The notes under the pieces: generated by a model
What the model was told of the DNA's origin: nothing
Databases searched by the model: none
The model's input: the letters and a program-made list of their open reading frames with translations, nothing else
Translations under genes and position numbers: made by a program
In this document: piece after piece, positions 60,081 to 64,000 of the stretch
Position numbering within the stretch: the stretch's first letter is position 1
How the letters are laid out: every line of letters starts with the position of its first letter
Source of the DNA: a virus
DNA: 64,000 bases
Virus record (IMG/VR): IMGVR_UViG_3300042731_005935
Coordinates: 19,164-83,163 of that record
Direction: 5' to 3' (one strand)

Positions 60081-60144
60081 TGGCTACCATCGTCAGGTCA
60101 TACCCACCACAGTATGACGACGGGTCAAAAGACCCGTTTCGGTA
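60081..60144 (-). ncRNA. Hammerhead ribozyme copy 1 (type II order)
   Basis: Minus strand: stem II side ACC, GAA, stem III ACGGGUC/GACCCGU with UUUU loop, C at the cleavage position (plus 60119), stem I GUCAUAC/GUAUGAC, CUGACGA, then GGUAGCCA. Lies between Ycf35 and the AAA gene. Confidence 0.8.
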
Positions 60145-60154
60145 TTATTCTCCC

Positions 60155-60529
60155 TTAATATATGGTTAACTTCATTTGGATATCGCCGTTTTGCTGTTCG
60201 ATTGTGATATTATCCCAAAGCGTGGTATCGATGTTTTGCTTCACCACCTCCATGTTGTAATCTTGGAGCAGATCGCCAAATTGATCCATGCTGCCTGTTT
60301 GACTTCCGAAATTATCATAATGGATTCGTCCTTCTTCGTCGATGATTAAAGGATACCTCCATTTGGATAACTCGATCTTGGCGACGCCTGAATGGGTCTG
60401 GTCGCGGTAGAATTCTCCGGTCACCTTGCCGTTTGCAACTTGCGTGAAAGTAATTCCTTTTCCAAGGCAAACTTTCTTTAGGGAATTCAGATCGGTGATT
60501 TTGTGTTTGAAAATGGATATGTGGCTCAT
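60155..60529 (-). CDS. Ycf35/DUF1257-like protein
   Basis: A 124-residue protein matching DUF1257 (Ycf35): MSHISIFKHKITDLNSLKKV start, VTGEFYRDQTHSGVAKIEL, YPLIIDEEGRIHYDNFG, and QDYNMEVVKQN. In cyanobacteria and plastids Ycf35 is a conserved protein of uncertain role, often next to Ycf46 and DUF2997. Here the three are in one operon, so it is probably an AAA partner or adaptor. Confidence 0.7.
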   Translation of the reverse strand: MSHISIFKHKITDLNSLKKVCLGKGITFTQVANGKVTGEFYRDQTHSGVAKIELSKWRYPLIIDEEGRIHYDNFGSQTGSMDQFGDLLQDYNMEVVKQNIDTTLWDNITIEQQNGDIQMKLTIY

Positions 60530-60981
60530 GCTTTACTCCTTTTCCTCATAATGAATTGATCCCCAGAAACACCTGGATGGAATTGAGTCGGCCAGTGGCA
60601 AACAAGTTCGAAGCCATGCTTTTCTTCAAATTCTTGGATTATGGAAAGTAAATCCTTTGACTTGATTTTAAACTTTTTCGAGAAGTCAATTGGCATCGAC
60701 CATGTTCCGTTGCCGTCTGCAATTCCCCCTTGAACATCTCCCATATTGATATGGAAGCATAACATGGTGATTTTATTTTTTGCCATCTTTACCCCTTTTT
60801 TTGTTATTGGTTCAACCCATGTTTCAAGCGGGAAGTGGCAACGTTCACCACCAAGTCCTTCTCTTCGGAGTAGTTTGAGGACTTCTTCCGCTTGTTCCTT
60901 GGTATCATGTTTATCGGTTGTCATATCATTATAGAATCCGTGACATGGATCCCATTTAGCACATGATTTCCAATTTTTCAT
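60526..60981 (-). CDS. Unknown protein in the Ycf46 operon
   Basis: A 151-residue protein from ATG 60981 after AGGAGG (MKNWKSCAKWDPCHGFYNDM...). The first ~60 residues form a Cys/His/Trp-rich module (HDTKEQAEEVLKLLRREGLG, GERCHFPLETWVE); a second alpha/beta part follows. A longer reading lacks a good start. No family known. Confidence 0.55.
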   Translation of the reverse strand: MKNWKSCAKWDPCHGFYNDMTTDKHDTKEQAEEVLKLLRREGLGGERCHFPLETWVEPITKKGVKMAKNKITMLCFHINMGDVQGGIADGNGTWSMPIDFSKKFKIKSKDLLSIIQEFEEKHGFELVCHWPTQFHPGVSGDQFIMRKRSKA

Positions 60982-60991
60982 AGAACACCTC

Positions 60992-61204
60992 CTATCCGCA
61001 CCAGCCAGAGGGAAGACCGTCAGTTCCGCAGATGATCTGCTTTTCTTCTTCCTCATAGTAAGAGGGTTTGAGGTTGTGTTCCTCGGGTTCGCCAAAGATC
61101 CGTTTCAGGAAAGCAGTTTTCTCCAGACACTCACTACCTTTAAATCCGGTTGCTTCTGCTTTCACCGAGCCATCCTTTCCAAACGTAATAACTACCTGTC
61201 TCAT
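60992..61204 (-). CDS. DUF2997-like small protein
   Basis: A 70-residue protein: MRQVVITFGKDGSVKAEATG, FKGSECLEKTAFLKRIFGEP, then SYYEEEEK. This is the DUF2997 pattern ('i...dG.v..e..G..G.sC...t..le..lG'), a family found beside ycf35/ycf46 in cyanobacteria. The conserved Cys suggests modification or metal binding. Part of the AAA module. Confidence 0.65.
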   Translation of the reverse strand: MRQVVITFGKDGSVKAEATGFKGSECLEKTAFLKRIFGEPEEHNLKPSYYEEEEKQIICGTDGLPSGWCG

Positions 61205-61230
61205 GTTTTTTCTCCTTTCGTGTTAAGTTT

Positions 61231-61295
61231 CTGGCTCCATCGTCAGGGTATGACCACCACGTCATACCGACCGGGAAGTATTTCCCGGTTTCGGT
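61231..61295 (-). ncRNA. Hammerhead ribozyme copy 2
   Basis: GAA then stem III ACCGGGAA/UUCCCGGU (AUAC loop), C at the cleavage site (plus 61269), stem I GGUAUGAC/GUCAUACC with GUGGUG loop, CUGACGA, GGAGCCA. Stems differ from copy 1 but pair perfectly. Confidence 0.8.
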
Positions 61296-61304
61296 TGAGT
61301 TCTC

Positions 61305-61505
61305 CTAAAGTTTTGCCGTGAGGTGCTCTGCGGCTTTCATGATAGCAGGACAAACCCAGTACAGAAATCCAAATCCGAATATACCAAGAATAGCAGAAAT
61401 AACAATAGGTGTTAAACTTCTTCTCCTGTTAGCACTTACAAATCCGCAAAGGACGCATAAAGCGGCAAAAAAATATGCCAGCATATAAAACGTTCCGATG
61501 CTCAT
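61305..61505 (-). CDS. Small membrane protein
   Basis: A 66-residue protein with two hydrophobic segments (MLAYFFAALCVLCGFV; VISAILGIFGFGFLYWV) around a basic NRRR loop. GGAGAGGA upstream. Unknown function. Confidence 0.55.
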   Translation of the reverse strand: MSIGTFYMLAYFFAALCVLCGFVSANRRRSLTPIVISAILGIFGFGFLYWVCPAIMKAAEHLTAKL

Positions 61506-61515
61506 TTCCTCTCCT

Positions 61516-61794
61516 TTATTTAATGTTGAAATAATCAGTTATTGCCAAAGTGCCCAAAATATCTCCTTCAATATTGTTTTCTTCTCTGATATTATATTGG
61601 AAACAGATCATATAACGTCCGTCCTCTAATTCTATTCCGGTGCAACAATCCGTCCAACATTTTTCACTGCCGCAATATTCAATTAAATGGGCGTTTCCAT
61701 TATGTCTTTCGATTGCTCTTTGAAGAAGTTGGTGGACCGCATTGGTCAATTTCTCCTCATCAAAATTTTCTGGAAGTATCATATGTTTAAACAT
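61516..61794 (-). CDS. Unknown small protein
   Basis: A 92-residue protein (MFKHMILPENFDEEKLT..., then CGSEKCWTDCCTGIE) with clustered Cys. AGGAGA precedes. It lies between two ribozyme copies, so its message would be processed out. No family known. Confidence 0.5.
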   Translation of the reverse strand: MFKHMILPENFDEEKLTNAVHQLLQRAIERHNGNAHLIEYCGSEKCWTDCCTGIELEDGRYMICFQYNIREENNIEGDILGTLAITDYFNIK

Positions 61795-61822
61795 GTCTTC
61801 TCCTCTTGTTTTTTCATTCTAA

Positions 61823-61890
61823 GTGGCTACCTTCGTCAGGTCGTGGTCACCAACCACGACGACCGTGGAGAAGTATTCCACGGTTTCGGC
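61823..61890 (-). ncRNA. Hammerhead ribozyme copy 3
   Basis: GAA, stem III ACCGUGGA/UCCACGGU, C (plus 61861), stem I GUCGUGGU/ACCACGAC with UGGUG loop, CUGACGA, AGGUAGCCA. Nearly identical to copy 5, with a different stem III loop. Confidence 0.8.
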
Positions 61891-61891
61891 T

Positions 61892-62437
61892 TCATAAATC
61901 TTTAATTATTTTAAAATTATCAATTAAATTTAGATAATCCTTCAGATGCTTCGGATTGTTTTTATGGGTATTTTTGACTTGCTTCTCAAAACTCTTCAAT
62001 GTTCCGTGAAAGCAACCGGTAATTATTTGTATATCATCACCAATCCAGTAAAAGGTTACTTGGTCATTCCTACTGCCAATTGGTTTGCTGACATATCGTT
62101 GCGGATTTGATTTAAATAATGTACAACTATAGCAACTATAGCAACTACAGCAACCATAGCAATCATGGCAACCATAGCAATCATGGCAATTATGGCAATT
62201 ACAGCAACCATAGCAATCATAGCAATCATGGCAATCATAGCAATTATGGCAACCATGGCAATCATGGCAACCATGGCAATTACAGCAACCATAGCAATCA
62301 TGGCAATTATGGCAATTATGGCAATCATGGCAATCAGCTAACGAGTTTGAATATATTATTGCCATTGCCTCTGTAGTAGTTTTTGCATTCCAGGAATTGT
62401 TACTGTCATCAATCCATCTTTCGTTTAATTTCTTCAT
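61892..62437 (-). CDS. Cysteine-triplet repeat protein
   Basis: A 181-residue protein. After a short N-terminus, ~75 residues repeat C-x-x (mostly CHN, CHD, CYG, CYD) without a break, ~24 copies. A compact domain follows (PIGSRNDQVTFYWIG, GCFHGTLKSFEKQVKNTH). The period-3 pattern could form a metal-rich or beta-helical rod; the C-terminal domain resembles one seen with other short-repeat proteins in phages. Likely cytoplasmic. Function unknown. Confidence 0.65.
   Translation of the reverse strand: MKKLNERWIDDSNNSWNAKTTTEAMAIIYSNSLADCHDCHNCHNCHDCYGCCNCHGCHDCHGCHNCYDCHDCYDCYGCCNCHNCHDCYGCHDCYGCCSCYSCYSCTLFKSNPQRYVSKPIGSRNDQVTFYWIGDDIQIITGCFHGTLKSFEKQVKNTHKNNPKHLKDYLNLIDNFKIIKDL
62119..62340. 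repeat. 9-bp tandem repeats in the Cys-triplet gene
   Basis: Periodic GCAAYCATG/AGCAATTAT-like units in 9-base steps (three codons each) encode the C-x-x triplets. The tract is prone to length change. Confidence 0.85.
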
Positions 62438-62462
62438 TTCATTCTCCTTTAATATGTGTTAT

Positions 62463-62530
62463 TGGCTATCATCATCAGGAGTAAGGCACCACCCTTACTC
62501 GACCGGGAATTACTTCCCGGTTTCGACTTC
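62463..62530 (-). ncRNA. Hammerhead ribozyme copy 4
   Basis: UC-GAA, stem III ACCGGGAA/UUCCCGGU, C (plus 62501), stem I GAGUAAGG/CCUUACUC with GUGGUG loop, CUGAUGA, GAUAGCCA. Here the stem II pair is UC/GA instead of CC/GG. Confidence 0.8.
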
Positions 62531-62732
62531 ATTGCAATTTGCTCAAGTTGACCGTGATTACCTTTTCTTCTTTAGGGGAGTACCATTGTGAATTACCTGA
62601 CACCCATTGGGTTGAATAGCAATAATGGCCACGGTTTGTATCCACAAGATGTTTTGCTGCCCGATTAATATTTTCTTCGTATTCATCCCTCGGATTCGAA
62701 TATCTTTCGAGCATTTTGGTTGCCGTTTTCAT
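62529..62732 (-). CDS. Unknown small protein
   Basis: A 67-residue protein (MKTATKMLERYSNPRDEYEE..., C-terminal EEKVITVNLSKLQ) with GGAGAAAAAT upstream. Helix then beta. No family. Confidence 0.5.
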   Translation of the reverse strand: MKTATKMLERYSNPRDEYEENINRAAKHLVDTNRGHYCYSTQWVSGNSQWYSPKEEKVITVNLSKLQ

Positions 62733-62977
62733 TATTTTTCTCCTTCCAGAACTCGTTTCCAGTTTTTGTAGAAATCCATTGCCGCGTCAGCATTCTTGAA
62801 TTGGAGATAGATAGCATTTTTAATGGTTGGTACTCTATCCCACCTATCCAATTCTTTGTATTTCTTTTTTATACTTTTGAATGTTTCTACGGCTACACTG
62901 AAACCAACTTCTGAATCGAAATAAACTAAAAGTATTTTTGTTTTCTTCATGTAAAAATCAACATACTTTGCTTTCAT
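62732..62977 (-). CDS. Unknown small protein
   Basis: An 81-residue alpha/beta protein (MKAKYVDFYMKKTKILLVYF..., AIYLQFKNADAAMDFYKNWK). The pattern of strands and helices could be a small ferredoxin-like fold. AAAGGAG lies upstream. Overlaps the next gene by one base. Confidence 0.5.
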   Translation of the reverse strand: MKAKYVDFYMKKTKILLVYFDSEVGFSVAVETFKSIKKKYKELDRWDRVPTIKNAIYLQFKNADAAMDFYKNWKRVLEGEK

Positions 62978-63005
62978 TTCGTTCTCCTTTTTAATTGTAT
63001 TGTTC

Positions 63006-63072
63006 TGGCTACCATCGTCAGGTCGTGGTCACCAACCACGACGACCGTGGAGTAATACTCCACGGTTTCGGC
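63006..63072 (-). ncRNA. Hammerhead ribozyme copy 5
   Basis: GCC-GAA, stem III ACCGUGGAG/CUCCACGGU with UAUUA loop, C (plus 63043), stem I GUCGUGGU/ACCACGAC with UGGUG loop, CUGACGA, GGUAGCCA. Confidence 0.85.
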
Positions 63073-63504
63073 TTATTCGCAGTATGGAAGTGGATCTGCT
63101 TCGTAAGTAATCGTTCCGCATTTTTTACAATATTCGATTGGTTCACCGGCAAATCCGTTTGATTCTCTTAATTTATGAGAACCACAATTTGGACATTTTA
63201 CTCCGGCCGCTTTCAACCGTTTATCAATGATATACTCTCGATGCATATCCATAAACAGTTTAATTGGGTTATGTCCAAAACGAATATTGATTTTCCATAT
63301 GTAGATATGGAGACTAGTATAAGGATCTTTCCAACTGCCGGAGAATCCGATCCGAAACAATTTAAGATCTTGCCAAGAATGGGCGTTTCCATATCTCCAC
63401 ACCTCAACAAGAGTTCTGCCGTTATGTTGAAGTAACTTTGCCATTTGGATATGAGGAATTCTCCATTTTATCCACAGGTAAATTCTTTTTACTTTTTCTT
63501 TCAT
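63073..63504 (-). CDS. Unknown protein with C-terminal zinc ribbon
   Basis: A 143-residue protein, basic and Trp/His-rich at the N-terminus (IYLWIKWRIPHIQM), with a C-terminal CPNCGSHKLRE...YCKKCGT zinc ribbon (~103-130). AAAGGAG upstream. Unknown function. Confidence 0.55.
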   Translation of the reverse strand: MKEKVKRIYLWIKWRIPHIQMAKLLQHNGRTLVEVWRYGNAHSWQDLKLFRIGFSGSWKDPYTSLHIYIWKINIRFGHNPIKLFMDMHREYIIDKRLKAAGVKCPNCGSHKLRESNGFAGEPIEYCKKCGTITYEADPLPYCE

Positions 63505-63529
63505 GTCTTTTCTCCTTTTTAATGTTATT

Positions 63530-63597
63530 GGCTATCATCGTCAGTACCATGGCACCACCCACAGTAGACGGGCCCCCCGCAGGCCCGTTTCGAATTA
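63530..63597 (-). ncRNA. Hammerhead ribozyme copy 6
   Basis: UC-GAA, stem III ACGGGCC/GGCCCGU, C (plus 63567), stem I UACUGUGG/CCAUGGUA (two G-U pairs) with GUGGUG loop, CUGACGA, GAUAGCCA. The UC/GA stem II pair matches copy 4. Confidence 0.8.
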
Positions 63598-63759
63598 TTT
63601 TAAAACAATATCTCCCGAAGTGATTATATAATAAGCTTTGCTTTCGACTAATTTTTTAGCTGTTCTAAGATCAATCAGTCCAATGTCCCGACCACGTTTA
63701 TCAAGTATATTAATATTATCGCCGAGTAAATTATCTGGATTCATCATTGCTTGATTCAT
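63595..63759 (-). CDS. Unknown small protein
   Basis: A 54-residue protein from ATG 63759 (MNQAMMNPDNLLGDNINILD...) after AGAGGT; a longer reading to 63804 is possible. Short beta segments at the end (YYIITSGDIVL). No family. Confidence 0.5.
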   Translation of the reverse strand: MNQAMMNPDNLLGDNINILDKRGRDIGLIDLRTAKKLVESKAYYIITSGDIVLK

Positions 63760-63787
63760 GATTTTACCTCTCTTTAAGAAAGTTTTT

Positions 63788-63988
63788 TTAAACAAATCCC
63801 TCAAGTTCAGCCACGAACTCTTCCGGAGTCATCCCACACTCAAAACTTTCATGGGCGTTCATGGGTTGGATGCTATCGTTATAGGGGTCGATGTTGGCAC
63901 CAATAAGTTGCTGAACCCTTTTCCACCATTTTCCAAAGTCTCTATAATACAACTCCGCATCATTGAAAATCTGTTTAAATAATTTCAT
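63788..63988 (-). CDS. Unknown small protein at the window edge
   Basis: A 66-residue acidic helical protein (MKLFKQIFNDAELYYRDFGK..., ending TPEEFVAELEGFV), with AGGAGAAAAACA upstream. Complete in the window. No family recognised. Confidence 0.55.
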   Translation of the reverse strand: MKLFKQIFNDAELYYRDFGKWWKRVQQLIGANIDPYNDSIQPMNAHESFECGMTPEEFVAELEGFV

Positions 63989-64000
63989 TGTTTTTCTCCT

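Noticed and set aside
62119-62376. Plus-strand reading frame with repeated NHSNHGN residues
   Set aside because: It is the antisense image of the Cys-triplet gene; the minus frame has a ribosome site, a folded C-terminus and fits the operon direction.
60081-63597. The six repeats as simple terminators or a CRISPR array
   Set aside because: No T-runs, and the spacing holds full genes rather than short spacers; conserved core bases and covarying stems fit hammerhead ribozymes better.
1-64000. Integrase, attachment sites, insertion sequences or CRISPR array
   Set aside because: None found: no recombinase motifs, no transposase, no direct-repeat array. The phage is probably lytic, but the window is only part of the genome.

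Overview
This window looks like part of the genome of a large, AT-rich tailed bacteriophage. The tail genes are a tape measure protein, hub adaptors, an NlpC/P60 tail peptidase and a tip protein. The other arm holds a complete phage-style replication and recombination set. Genes are densely packed, with many ATGA/TAATG overlaps and strong AGGAG-type ribosome binding sites. There is no rRNA, no housekeeping operon and no host metabolism. The host cannot be named from the sequence. Shine-Dalgarno use is heavy, and several parts resemble T4 (clamp, clamp loader, SSB, UvsX/UvsW, gp46/gp47). The replicative polymerase, however, is a bacterial-type C-family (PolIII alpha) enzyme.

Positions 1-20878 are transcribed rightward. 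They hold tail morphogenesis (tail chaperone with a probable -1 frameshift, tape measure, hub adaptors with a DUF2163-like protein, NlpC/P60 peptidase and tip protein, then two small paralogues of the tip C-terminus). Next come small membrane or lipoprotein genes (11.8-13.5 kb) and a surface-glycan cassette (13.7-20.5 kb) of GT-B and GT-A glycosyltransferases, a hexapeptide acetyltransferase and two methyltransferases. Two virion proteins end in Thr/Ser tracts encoded by partly identical DNA, and the last transferase resembles polypeptide GalNAc-transferases. Virion glycosylation is therefore a reasonable hypothesis.

Positions 20871-63988 are transcribed leftward. From left to right on the map: small hypotheticals and a PD-(D/E)XK nuclease; SbcC/gp46 split into two genes around SbcD/gp47; flap endonuclease; RecA/UvsX-like recombinase; a small protein with an SSB-type DDIPF tail; MazG-like, dCMP deaminase and thymidylate-synthase-like proteins; gp32-like SSB; possible UvsY; an RMF-like mini protein; DnaE polymerase fused to a family-4-like uracil-DNA glycosylase; a DNA methyltransferase; gp62-like and gp44-like clamp loader subunits with an HNH homing endonuclease between them; PCNA-like clamp; a tRNA-like element; DnaB-like helicase; DnaG-like primase; and a UvsW-like helicase. 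The right end carries a chaperone-like module: DUF3150, an LPRRR-motif protein, a Ycf46-like AAA ATPase, Ycf35/DUF1257 and DUF2997.

The most striking feature is six copies of a structured RNA between genes from 60.08 to 63.60 kb, all on the coding (minus) strand. Each has the hammerhead ribozyme core (GAAA, two compensating stems, a C at the cleavage position, CUGANGA) in type II (stem II open) order. They have a shared loop I and a conserved 3' AGCCA that could pair with it. If active, they would cut the polycistronic message between almost every small gene. Other notable items are the polymerase-UDG fusion, the split SbcC, recurring LP[RK]RR motifs, a cysteine-triplet repeat protein, and several long inverted repeats.
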